A stretch of DNA of 64,000 bases. Origin: Phascolomyces articulosus (taxonomy: Eukaryota > Mucoromycota > Mucoromycetes > Mucorales > Lichtheimiaceae). The position numbers and the translations under genes are program-made. Below the pieces are notes generated by a model. The model was given only the letters and a program-made list of their open reading frames with translations, had not been told where the DNA came from and made no database searches. Positions 1-11,813 of this stretch are shown in pieces; position 1 is the stretch's first letter, and every line of letters begins with the position of its first letter. The stretch spans positions 1 to 64,000 of the forward strand of contig JAIXMP010000027.1 of the NCBI GenBank assembly GCA_025677815.1, read 5' to 3'.

Positions 1-3000
1 CAACATTGAATCCCCAAAACAATTATACAGCATTGAGTTCACAAAGCTATTATCCAGCCTTAAACGATAAGTGAAGGGGGGTCAAAGGGGGCTTGCCCCC
101 TTTGCGACGGAGGCGGTAGGTCTCCTAGTTATACTGAAATTGATTGATTAGTTAATAAATAATCAACAAATTAAATTAAAATAGTAAAAATAATAGTTTT
201 TATAATAAGAATATAAGAATATAACTAAAACAAAATTTTTAGAGCTAATTTCATATTAATTCTATGAATTAACGGAGTTTGAAATTATGATCAATGAATT
301 CTATGCATCTTGTTTACTTATATACATATAAATCCGGTTCCTATATATGGTAATTTGATCTCTATATAGGATTTTATTTCTGTATGCTTATCTTAGGAGA
401 GAACCAAGAATATTTATAATTAAAGGTAGAATCTGCTTATTTTTTTCTACTTTTTTTAGTGGCCAACAACAATCTTTATAGCCCTTTGTTCATAACTCCA
501 GATATTTCTATAATGCCCTACCTCTACTCATCTGTGATTCTAGTTAATATCCTAGTAACTAATACTCTCAGCTACTTATCTATTACTAATTCCATAAAAA
601 CAATAACATAAACTAGTAGATACCTAATTCCTAATATTAAGAAATAAGATAGAATAATAATTTTTATATACTCTCTTCTAAACTATATCATTTTGATCAA
701 AGGTAATTAACAAGTATAATGGTCATAGTTCTAGCTTTTTACAATTAGTAAAACTTATAATAAAATATTTTGAAACTAATTATCAATTTCTATTACAGCA
801 AGAGATAGAGTGTTATAAGACAGTATATTGCACATTTATGACTAATATACTATCTATTATTAAATTAATATGATACAATTCTTAACTATATTATTATTAC
901 TATTCCTTTTTCTTAACTTATAGAATTATATTACATTATATAGATATAAAATTTGAACAATATATATAAGTAGCATCAAAATAGGTATATTTACATAATG
1001 AATTTCCTAATGAAGATACTGTATATAATAGTGCACTTGTAGCATTAAAAGAAATTAACAATATTCCTATCTCAGGCATGAATGATCTTCATATTCCTAA
1101 TCAAGCTATTATCAAAAGTATAAGTAGTTCTTTTTGTTCAAAGTAATTTTTATATATAACCTTTACTAATTTACTTTTTAGCTTACTTTTTTATATACAT
1201 TAGTCATTTCCTCTTACTTATTTATAAAAGATATAGCACATGTTACAAATAAGTAGAGCTTTAGATCTATAGGTATGCCTTTCCTATTAATTCTTTTAAA
1301 TCTCTTCCATCTAATGAAGCCAAAGATATAAAAAATATATTTAAATATTTGCTTAAAAATATATAGTATATAAGATAACATCTTTAGTATTTTTATATTT
1401 AATGATTTATTAGGCTATTGGTATTAATCATCTTTATCCTTTAATAACTTTCATATATAGATTTAGTTAAGAAAACTATAAGAAGGATGGTAGATTGTTG
1501 TTGAATAATTATATAATTGATTATCTAAAATACATTATGCTCAATAATATATCTTCTAGATTATTCCTAAAATAGCTACCACAGTAGTTTTCCTTATATA
1601 AAGGCTCTATTTCCTATTATAGAAATGGGGTTTAAAGTTATATAGATAAATAAAATACATAAAATTCAATAAGCATAATTTCAAACTTAGTTAATTAGAA
1701 AGAGATAGGAGATAATTTAAAATTATTAAACTTATATATTTTTTAAAAACCTATATAAAATTTAGTAGTAAAAATTAATAATTTTCTTTAATTAATCCTA
1801 AACTTTTTATCTTTTTAAATTTCTTTTTATATTAAAGACATAATTTGGATATTATACTATCAATATAGGATTTAACATCCCTTATCTAGGGAATATAAAA
1901 AAAGATATATATCTTACTCTATTTTATATTAAAGGCTATATCTAATGAAAGAAGATACTAATACTAATAAAAGTTATATATTTAGAATCAGTGAAATATA
2001 AGCTTTCTAATGATATATAATTTGTATATTAATCTTAAAATTTTTATCAATTATATAGCCAAATTATATAATTAATCAGAAATTGAAATTTTTTAAAAAA
2101 TATAGTTTTTTTAAATTGGTAATAACTTTTGAACCAATTAAAATTTTTTAAATCTAAAAAAAAATTTTAGATTCCTAATATATCAAAGATTCATTGTAGA
2201 AATTTAAAGTCAACTGGACCATTATTACAGCTAATACCTAAGATATCTGCTGTGGCAGCTATCTTAGGAAATAGCCCTTGTCCTTAAAGAAGGGGAAAAT
2301 AGTAAAAATAATAAGTATGTTTATAATACATTCATTAGGTGGCAATGTCAGTAGATCAGTGACAAAAGCAAAGGTATAAATAGGATATATTATAAAAATG
2401 TTTAGGTGGTATCTAATGTATGAGATATAACATATAGATTCAACTAAAGTCTTCCTAGAAGCATACTGATTAATAAATAGCATAAAACTGTACTATATAT
2501 GATGCTTCTTTATTGGAATATATTAGTTGTAAGTATAGAATTACTATATATATTCATAGAAGTAAAGATAATGTATAATTTGTATATAATCTAAATAATA
2601 GGTATAGGTTTATATGTGAAAGAGAGTAGGCTAAGAAATAGTTATAAGAGAGAGCATATAAGATGAATATTATATAGATACACAAGTTATTAATTATATA
2701 GTATTATATTAGAATTATAATAGGAGAGCTAGTATATAGAGGAACACATACATATAGCAGATTCATTCTACTTTATTTCACTATGAAGATATTAGATGAA
2801 GTTGAACAGTATATATTAGAATTTCCTTAAGAAAAGCTATAAGTATTGAAGATTGAAATAAGTCATTCTTATATACAGATGCTAGTAAGACTAATGTATT
2901 TGATTGATAAGAACCTACAAAATCTTAGCATTATCAAGAGGCTTTAATGTAATTATCTTATTAAAAATAATAAACTGCCATCAGCATAACTAGCATTTGA

Positions 3001-3660
3001 ACAGGCATATATGGAATTAGCTGATCTGATGATGGAATTTCCTAGATATTTATAAGATGTAAATATCATGCCTAGTCAAATGTGCTTTACATTTTGTGCA
3101 CCTTGAGATGAAATGGTAATAAAATCAAATGTAAAAATAAAGAGACGGATAAGAATATAGTTAAGAATCTTTTTATTGTTCAAATTTGCTCATATTTATA
3201 TGTTTTGTCTATCTAATGTAATGATGTTGTTCACTAGATCATTCTAGTACTATGTTTCACTGACTTTGATTAAAGGATGATTGATATCCAATTATTCAAG
3301 TGTATATGCGTACTTGGTTCTAGATATTTCTTTATGTACCTAGCAATAGGTGTATTATCCTGTTTAGTAATCATTCTTCATCTTTCTTCTGTATTCCAGA
3401 TTATTAGTAATGAGGAACAAATCAAGAGTAATATAGTGTGTTATTGGTTATATCATGTTTTATTATGGAATGATGTTTAACTAGTTATTTATAAATGAGT
3501 GAATCTATCATGTATTAGTGTGGTTCACTATAATGATGTTTGTTGCATCAGAGAGAAAATATCACAAATAAAAGAAAATAATGGAAGATGAGATAAGTCA
3601 AAGAGACCTAAAAATATTGAACTGAAGTTTATTAAGATAAAAAATAATCTCTCTATTTAT
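1..3660. other. AT-rich gene-free region with probable transposon debris
   Basis: No open frame in this stretch reads like a conserved protein, and stops are dense in all frames. Around 1000-1145 a short + strand frame (reading ...NEDTVYNSALVALKEI...) vaguely recalls the linker segment of Helitron/PIF1-type helicases, but it is too short and diverged to call. The GC-rich hairpin at the left edge is listed separately. I see no tRNA, no splice-supported exon and no CRISPR-like array. The most likely content is decayed mobile-element sequence. Confidence 0.5.
83..128 (+). repeat. GC-rich perfect hairpin followed by CTAG-T; candidate Helitron 3' end
   Basis: Bases 83-92 (CAAAGGGGGC) and 95-104 (GCCCCCTTTG) form a perfect 10-bp stem with a 2-nt loop, in otherwise very AT-rich DNA. 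Twenty nt further is CTAG (125-128) followed by T. Helitrons typically end with a short hairpin and then CTRR, inserted before a T. The spacer is longer than the usual 10-12 nt, and any element body would lie to the left, outside the window. The structure is seen directly; the Helitron reading is inference. Confidence 0.3.
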
Positions 3661-3945
3661 AAGAAAGTGCTCATCATGGATGGACTATCACAACTTGCAC
3701 ATTATGGTGTAATATTAGAATATAGATTGCATCATTTGGATTGCGTGTTATGAGGACAGTATATTTAAGTAGACCATGAATGATATCGTTAGAAGGATTG
3801 CGTGATCCAGCATAATTAACAATATGTGAAAGAGGATGGTGCAATACTGTGTGTAACATAAGTAATTATCCAAATAGAATCACTGCACAAGTGAGATATA
3901 GGGTGAATGACAGTAATAATAATAATAATAATGAAGAATTATTAT

Positions 3946-6197
3946 TTATTGTGAAGCCATTATATGTTGGATACAACAATCATTATCCTTCAGTAAAAAC
4001 CGTTCTAAAACTTGAGTGCAAATTTCAGACAAGCTTATTCTTTGTCTTTTAATAGCTCTATGTTCCTTGCAATATAAGGCAACATCATATCTGCCAACAC
4101 AAGTACCAGGATCAAGACCAAAGTTTCGTTCAATTTTTTTTAAATCACCTTGTATAGCACGTCCAAACTTGATAATGTTTGAATTAGATAATACCTCTAT
4201 CAATGGTTCAGGAAGGACATCCAAATGATGAACACAGTATATATCAACCATATTGTTATAAGCAATTTGTATTGTGGCAAGCTTTCCTGGTTCATGAGTT
4301 ACAGGATCAGTAGGCCATTCACAATCAAAGCTGACTACTATTTACTTTGGTTGAGTAGGCTCTGAAATACTAGCGATAGGTGTTTTGATAAGATTAAGCA
4401 ACTCTTGTGCAGCAGATGCTATACGATCAGTTTCATATATGCAACGAATTTCTACACTGTCTCCAGGCATTGTTAACTTTGGATAATTGCTATAATCAAT
4501 GGATTTACCAGGTTCAGGATCTGTTACAGGTTGGAGGGCTTCCTTCAATAAAGGAAAAACATTTTCCAGAAAACCCTTGTCGCCTCTATCTTATGTTATC
4601 CATAAAAAAAATTTTGGGATGACCATGACTGTAGAAATCGAGTGAGCGTCGTACAGCATTAAAAGCATATTTTAAATGAGAAAGGGATTTTGTTGGAACA
4701 AGGTATTGTAAACGTACTTCTTTATACTCGTTGAGAATTGTGTATAAAGCAGTAAAAATTGGTGAGCCATCAACTTTTCCAGTCAGTTTGATGATTTTGA
4801 ACGAATGATCTCCCTTGAGATACTTTGCATCAAGGACCATCATTTGTTTGTCGAGTAAAGGCCTGATTTCTTCCATGTAGTTGGTGTAAAACGATCGAAA
4901 GTACTGGGGTGAAGGTATAAATCCTCCATATCTATTTTTATCGTCGAAATCAGAGAAAGAAGGTAATATATTGCTGCTGTTATTCAAAGTGAAATAATTA
5001 TCAATTAATAGGTTTTCGTTTCGATATACAGCTGCAGTAAGGTATTGGAATTCAAGTCTGGCGTGTTTGAGCTTATGTAGTTCGCGCAATATTTTCTGGA
5101 GTCGCTTTGGTCCGACAGAATTTTGCATGCAATGTCGTAAAAGATCACCAACTGTTTTTGACATGCCACTTCTGTGTGTTAAGTATCTAGGATATTGACA
5201 TTGAAGGAATTTTGGGAGTTGATGAATAATATTTTCATTATTAGCAACCGATGTAAACATGCAATTACTTTTGTTTTTACATTTATAACGTGATGAAAGA
5301 ATATAAAAGCAACTTGAATAATGAAAAGAGTTAGTAATATTAACTATATATACAGTAACATATGTCTCACATTATTTTATTAAACTTTCAGATTACTTAC
5401 TCAGTAAGATCCACTATGCGACGTGCTTTTTCTACGTACCCTGTTGATTTGAGTTCGGATTTACATTTAGGGCATTTCAATACTTTTTTTCCAAGTTTTT
5501 CCAGTAATAAATGAGGAAGCCAAAGAAAAATATGTGGATAATAAAGACTATCCAGGTTCAGATCATGTATTAATGCAAAAAATGGTTCTTTTGGCTGCAC
5601 CCAAAAGGTTCCTCTTTTGTATTCATCTAGACATTTCTTAAGGACAATGCGCTGATGGATATCATCAAGGTATTTTTGAATTACACCAACTTGTACCTCA
5701 GGTTCATCACCATTATTATTGGAGGTGTCATTATTCGAATCGTTATCGTCTCTCGTGGTTTCATCAACAGTTGCATTAGTATCATAGTCATCCACTGCTT
5801 CACATGTCCTTGTAATAATGTTATCTTCAGTGCCTTCTTATCTATCGATATCTTCTTCTTCATCTTCATCATCAATATCAATTTCATCAAGCACCTCTTC
5901 TCCTTCGATTTCTTCTTCTTGTGCTGGCATCATAGTGTCAAAGATTATTTCCCCAAGGGGTACTTGATCATCCAATGGTAATGCTGTTGTTTCTTGTTGC
6001 ATATGTGTTATCGAGGTGTCATGTTTCTCGCTGGCAGATGAGTTTGATGAAGATGGAACATTGTTACTATTGACCGTGTTAAACGATAATTTTTTTTGTT
6101 TTTGATCAACTTTTTTAGGTCTCCCAGCATTGTGTCCTTGGGCATTCTTTTGGCCAGAAGGTCGACCTCTTTTTTTAAAGTTGAGATTCCCTTCCAT
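3946..6197 (-). pseudogene. decayed transposon protein: AT-hook + DUF6729-like + DDE transposase-like + 3'-5' exonuclease
   Basis: Read on the minus strand, the frame starts at 6197 with AT-hook-like basic patches (KKRGRPSGQK, GRPKK), followed by an acidic tail. An in-frame TAA at 5838-5840 is followed, in the same frame, by a DUF6729-like block (FLWLPHLLL, CPKCK, RRIVDL) to about 5401. A canonical intron (5313-5400) joins it to DCFYILSSRYKC and then LTHRSGMSK. A transposase-like core follows (LDAKYLKGDHSFKI, FFMDN; two candidate catalytic Asp). Near 4580-4590 the frame shifts to reach FLENVFPLL. A second in-frame stop (4342-4344) precedes a WRN/DnaQ-type exonuclease block with FDCEWP (Exo I Asp/Glu) and GRAIQGDLKKI (Exo II). 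The Exo III region is not visible. The domain order matches a fungal transposon-borne family I know only as DUF6729 plus exonuclease; its superfamily (KDZ- or MULE-like) is unresolved. Two stops and one frameshift mean it is inactive. I found no terminal repeats. Confidence 0.75.
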
Positions 6198-6309
6198 CGA
6201 GAAAAAGAATTCAAGAGTATTCTGTACGTTTGAATGTAGTCGAATGTAGGTGAATTGAGTTGAATGGGACAGAGTAAAATAGTGGTAGGAAAGAAAAGAT
6301 GAAACACTT

Positions 6310-8920
6310 GATCTTATTTCTCACAATAGACAAGAAGAAATATATTTTATAATGCATTATGCAGGCACACACAACCTTTTGCTCTCCGAAAAATGTATTA
6401 CACATATATAGACTCCAGGCATAGAAACAGATTTTATTAAATCGAGATTTTATTGGCCAAAACCATTAAATTTATTAACTTTTTCTCTGATTGGCTCAAG
6501 TAGGCACATCTATGTTATCCCCACCATTTTTTTTGGGGCCGGTGTTTGAAATGTCAGAAAAATGTCTTTTTGTCTTTTTTTTTTCTAATGTGTGATAGTA
6601 TGAATGGAATGGAAAAAAGAGAAAAAGAACAATTCGGGGTCGGTTCAGTAATTAACAACAATGAATTCATTATGATAGAAAAAAATCAAGCTAAAAATGC
6701 CGCTTTAAATGAATTCTAGGAAAGCCAGTTAAACAACTATGAAAGGAACGTAATCAAAAAGAAATCCAATGAGGTAAATAAAATATAAAGAACAATAAAA
6801 ATTATGTAGTGAACTTTAATGAAGTTTGGTCACTTGCAGGATTTTGCATTGAAAACCGTGCCAAGGTGTCAATTGTTTATTTTTTACACACTATGAACGT
6901 AACTAAAGGACAAGCAGCATGCATGCTCTTCTTTCAAGAGTTTAACGAGGCGAATGAAATAAAATTGTTAAACAGAATTGACAGCATTGGCGATGTTGAT
7001 ATTTGCTATGAAAAAGATTCAACTGAGCCTTTCCTGCTCTACATCCCGAGGATCCACTGCAATCCGTATTGATACCACCGATATTTAGTAATTCCATCAA
7101 AACCACCGCAGACACTGGAACAACAGTCAAACGATGAACAAGGGAATGTAACGAAAACTGATAAAAAACTAAGTATTTGAAAGACACCTTTTAATAAAAA
7201 TTAAACTGTATTACAACTTTCTAATGGACTCTGAGTTAGGCTCAATCCTGCATGTTGTATACTTCTTAAATGGGGTATTCCTGTCATACAATCCTGTAAG
7301 CAATACCCCGTCATCACATAATCACTTCCATCAACCTCAAGCCGAGACAACATAAATCATAATAACAATAATACCAAGTAATTCTTATCCACATCAATCA
7401 TAAGATAATTATTAGTTATTAGAAGTATTGCCAAGCAGTTAACCTAGAAATTAGTGTAAATACAAGTAGTTTATTCATTGAAATGAAGAACAATTTGATT
7501 TTGATATAAAGTACTCTCAATTCCCTATTTGGTCTTTCTATATTTATCCGTCTTATATCATTACAGATCCTTTTAATAAAGAAGTATATGAATACTGTGA
7601 ATGCACACAAGATATGATTTTAGAAGTTACTCGTCGATATACCAGTATGCTAACTCATTTTAATTCTTTTTGGTAATAATTGGACCTTCTCTGCCAGATG
7701 ATTGGCTGTTTTAACTCAGAACATTTCTAATTTAGGAAGGAGATGAGTTAAGAATACTGAAATTAAGTAATGGACACCAAGATTTCGCTTAAGGACACCA
7801 AAGTTTCATCTTCACGCGTTCCTTACAAACACCAAACCCAGTTTTATATTTTTTTGTTTTTGTGATAAAGGTTTGTACTAATGTTCTTTTATTATGTTTT
7901 TTTTTCAAGCATGTTTATATCAACTTTACGTTAGTCATGGTATCTACAACTAGGATATACCCGCAGTAGTATTCATAGGTTACTTCTATAAATATATTAT
8001 TGTCAATAAATGTAATTATTACTGTCTTCACCACAACGGTTTCTTTTTCATGCATGATAAAAACTACGGAAACATAAGCTTGCATAAAATCAGAGAAATA
8101 CGTAACAAGAAAGCTCTAGATTTTGTATATTTTAGTTTCTTTTCGATGACAAATCATCAGCACATTGGCATAAATGAGTTAGTAATATTTATTTATTTAT
8201 CTGGAAGAAAAAGAGTACTTTTAATTAGAATGGTTATGAAGAAAATATAAACCCCAATATTGTACTTTTTTGGCAAGTTCATATAAGAAAATTACCACAC
8301 AGTAAATATAAAAAAAGAAGTAGTAATAATAGATGCAAAACGATATATATATATTTATCAAAAAAGCGCGTATCAGCATAGTAAGTAATATATACTTATG
8401 GTATGGTGTTATTTAAAAAGTTGTGATGCTTGGTCCATATGTATAAAAGAATAATGAACAAACATAACACTATGGGAAAGAAACTTATTAAATCCAGTTT
8501 ATGTATTTGTAACTTGTTATGGGGGTACGTGGTAAAATATCTGTTTGGACCAATTGTATTGAAATTATCAGAATGAACTATATTTAACATGTTTCCTTCC
8601 TGGGTGCAAACATTCAATATTTTGGTTGTCCAGAAAAACTATTTTTTTAATAAAGTAGCTGATTCTTGTTTTGTTGCTGATATCAATATAAATAAGAACA
8701 ATGAAACAGAATGGTCAGATACTATATATAGTACATAATAAAGACATTGACATGAACACCCCCCTCCCCACTGAAGAATTAGTGTATGTATTGAAGATCT
8801 AAACTACATATCATTAGTGACTATGAACTCGATTAATCCTCTCCAGAACTTAAACCACAAAAATGAGAAGTAGTCAACTATTTTTTTTTTAAATTAGGGA
8901 TAATAGAGACAGGCAATTTT
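6310..8920. other. intergenic, no supported gene
   Basis: Only short frames occur. The best is 6809-7072 (+, 87 codons), which is less AT-rich than its surroundings but resembles nothing I know and has no clear splice sites. A minor hairpin has arms 7272-7279 (GGGGTATT) and 7302-7309 (AATACCCC). The stretch just upstream of the transposon pseudogene (about 6340-6560) could hold its promoter or terminal sequence, but no inverted repeat partner was found on the other side. Confidence 0.5.
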
Positions 8921-9300
8921 AGTTTTTTTTTTCTTTCATCAAAAAATATAATACTCCTGACAACATAGGTTAAATCAGGTTTTTTCTGGTAAAATAAATA
9001 ATACGTATACATAGATTATGATTTTGTTAAATGAAATACTTTTTTTTTATGCAGTCTCTTTCTTGTGATTTTGTATATGAAAGAAAGGAAAAGAAAGATC
9101 ACTATATTATTCCATTAGCATAGTAAAATATAATAAAAATAGCAGCTATCATATCATTGTCATGATTGTTCGTATACGCACAATGAATTGTAAATAGAAT
9201 AAAGAGGTATTCTATTAAAATGAAATTATTCCTGATGAACTTGCATTTTTTCATGTATTCATCGGACTATTCGGGTTAATTACTTCTTATGGTGCTAAAA
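8921..9300 (+). repeat. diverged direct repeat, copy 1
   Basis: This block aligns by eye, in the same orientation and order, with 10470-10880. Shared landmarks: a T-run then TCAAAAAATATA, then TTCCTGACA or CTCCTGACA, then ATCAGG, then CCATTAGCATAGTAAAATA, then ATAAAAATGG or ATAAAAATAG, then AAAATGAA, then ATTCCTGA. The two copies are about 1.5 kb apart and differ by many substitutions and small indels. No coding frame is preserved. It could be a duplicated promoter or UTR, or an old mobile element. Confidence 0.7.
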
Positions 9301-9531
9301 TTAAGTTTAATACAGGAAAACAAAGAATCATTTCTTTGTTTTGAGGAAGTTGTTATTGGGAAAAATAAAAAGTCGTCAGTTACAGAAAGAATTGATATTA
9401 TGTTTATAGACGACAAAGAACCAGCAATAAGATTGGGTCCAAAAAAACAACTATAAAAGGAGTGAATATTTTTTCTTTTTTTTTTTCTCCATCAAATCTT
9501 TCACACACAAGCACAAGCACTCTCACAAGTA

Positions 9532-9532
<1 letters not shown>

Positions 9533-9568
<36 letters not shown>
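9533..9568. repeat. (TC)n/(AC)n microsatellite
   Basis: A run of TC dinucleotides (9533-9552) passes directly into AC dinucleotides (9553-9568), inside a longer pyrimidine/CA-rich strip (9480-9600). The NOT4 gene of this window has a very similar strip just before its start codon, so this one may also be a promoter or 5' UTR of a gene starting near 9601. Confidence 0.8.
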
Positions 9569-9569
<1 letters not shown>

Positions 9570-9600
9570 AGCACACACTCACAAGCACAAGCACGCACGC

Positions 9601-10380
9601 ATGAAGTGTAATTACTACTATTTCTCTTTTGTGGGTAGCGTTGGAATTCAATGTTAAACTTTAATGTATATATATCTAATATGTTATGACGAACTGTTTC
9701 TTTATTTTATAGTTCCGTTGTCTTCGACAACGGTCTTCTGGGTGCCCTGGGATGGTTCCTCATTTTTCATCAACGACCATTTGCTTGGAGTTCCTGCAAG
9801 GTTTTCTATTGTAAAAAAAGCCTTGTAGTTGCTCAGTACAAGTATGGTCACATGTTGATAAATTATGGGGGGTGTGGCCATCGGCAGGAAGCATCCTCTA
9901 TACTTACGTGGTAAGCATTAAATCTTTGTTTATTGTATACAGCCATTACCAAGCAATAATACTAATACGAAATCATTTTTTTTTACATGTCAAGATATTC
10001 CTTCTGGCCAGGGCCTTACAATTTGCTTATATGGTAAGTTATTATACATTTAATAATTTATTGAGAATCGGATCAAAGAGGAATGTCATTGTGGTTACTT
10101 TGTAATCGTTTACTAACTTACTCCTATCATTGTTGTTTCTTCATTTAGATATAAGCATTTTGTTTGGATCTGGTTTTAGATTAGAAATATCTTGATTTGT
10201 AAAAATAATTTAATAAAATGTTACAGTATATTTGATAATAAAGTAAATGTAGGATTTGGCAAGTGGTGTTCCGAAAAAAAGCTTCATTTCACGAAGGTCA
10301 CCCAAAAGCGCAAAAGAATCGGCGATTCACGCTTTCGACCTCTTACTTGGCTTTCAATGAGACAATTTACTTAATAAAGA
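9601..10380 (+). other. exon-like fragments of an unrecognised or decayed gene
   Basis: Downstream of the microsatellite strip there is an ATG at 9601 and a possible donor (GTGG|GTAGCG). A pyrimidine-rich acceptor follows at 9711-9712 (TTTTATAG), then exon-like, less AT-rich sequence to 9910, a donor (GTAAGC), an acceptor at 10010-10011, a 22-nt candidate exon (10012-10033) and another GTAAGT donor. One frame of 9713-9910 is fully open (SVVFDNGLLGALG...), but it is not the frame reached from the ATG by the splice shown. A hairpin (CCGTTGTC/GACAACGG, 9715-9733) opens this exon. A further GC-richer piece lies at 10250-10370. No family is recognised, and it may be a pseudogene. Confidence 0.25.
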
Positions 10381-10469
10381 ACGAAAGATGTGTCATTTTT
10401 TTAGGTTTACTTTATATTGTGAAAGATAATCATCAATACTGAAAATGATATCACAATAAAAAAGTATAT

Positions 10470-10880
10470 AGTTTTTTTCTTTTATCAAAAAATATAAATA
10501 TTCCTGACATATGTTCAATCAGGCTTTTTCTTGTAAAACAAACCGTGATATACTTAGATTACGGTTTTTTCTCATTATTAAATAAAATACTTCTTTTACC
10601 TTTTTTTAGAAGCCAAAGTATATTTTTCATGCAACCACTTTACTACTTTTCTTATGATTTTGCATATGAAAGGTAGAAAAAAAATTACTATATTAAACCA
10701 TTAGCATAGTAAAATATAATAAAAATGGTAATTATTATATCAATGTTCTTGTACATAACACACAATGTACTGTAAATAGCATAAAGTGTACGATTAAAAT
10801 GAAGTCATTCCTGAACTTGTGTTTTTTTTTCGGGTGTTTACCAAAGTATTCAGGTTTATTATTTCCTATGATGATAATTT
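10470..10880 (+). repeat. diverged direct repeat, copy 2
   Basis: Second copy of the block at 8921-9300, in the same orientation. The best-conserved core is around 10690-10730, with CCATTAGCATAGTAAAATA in both copies. Sequence outside the block does not align, so the duplication is limited to about 0.4 kb. Confidence 0.7.
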
Positions 10881-11813
10881 ATATATATTGCATATTAATA
10901 ATTACATTCTTTCTTTTGCAAATAATAAGAAAGACAGGATAACTGTGTACCATTATTCGCTTTTGCGTAGAACATCTCAGTGATAATGTCATTGGATATA
11001 TATCCGACTTCTAAATAAATATTTGACGCCAATAAAAAAAATCACTAATAGAAAATTATGTAATTATATGTATTAGTTGCTATTTTCCTTTTTTTTTTTT
11101 TTCAATAACAATGTTGAGGAATGCTCTAGCGATCAAAACCTTTGAGGAATGACCGAATCAAGTCCGTGTTTCTAAACAAAGAGATACTTCCTTGCTTTCT
11201 TTGGTTCTTGTAGCAACACTTTGTTGTTCATATAATATTTTTCCTGACCATATTATTTTTTTTTCTCCCTTCTTTTATTATAGATCCAAACAAGACCTTT
11301 TTTTTTTTTTGATAGGTCTTGTTTGCTTGAAGCAAAGTGTTCCACCCAGTCACATAATGTTCATTAAAGTGGTATCAAAGTCCATCTTTTGAGGTCAGAG
11401 TATAACCGCATAATCGCATAATTATTTTTAAACTACATTCTTTTGATAGTGAATCGTTGCTATATATATATATTTAATTTCTATTTTGTCAATAATTTAC
11501 AGATTATTATTATTCTACTGCTAGGACGTTTTGACCTATCACTGCTGGTAAATTATCAAAAAACGGAAGTTTTATATGTCAGTAATAAAGTGAGTGGCGT
11601 ATATTTACATGATGATGATAAAAAATGTTGGTACTATATATGTTATGGTATGATGATGCTAGGAATATTTAATTTCTACATATATATGATAATGAAATAA
11701 AGAACTGGGGAAGAAATAGGAGAAATATGAAAACAAACAAACAACTACCACTGTAACACATGATGTAATATACATATATATATATATAATGGTAAATGTG
11801 CTCCTTGTTATAC
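10881..11813. other. intergenic, no supported gene
   Basis: AT-rich spacer with poly-T runs (about 11088-11102 and 11299-11310). Frames at 11192-11392 and 11443-11700 (+) are short, hydrophobic through AT bias and unlike any known protein. The last part, before 11814, should hold the 3' UTR of the minus-strand transporter gene. Confidence 0.5.

Noticed and set aside
1000..1145. Helitron helicase fragment
   Set aside because: About 45 residues of weak likeness with stops on both sides; not enough to annotate.
7272..7309. Hairpin considered as a tRNA or terminator
   Set aside because: Only one 8-bp stem with a 22-nt loop; no cloverleaf, T-loop or anticodon arm could be drawn.
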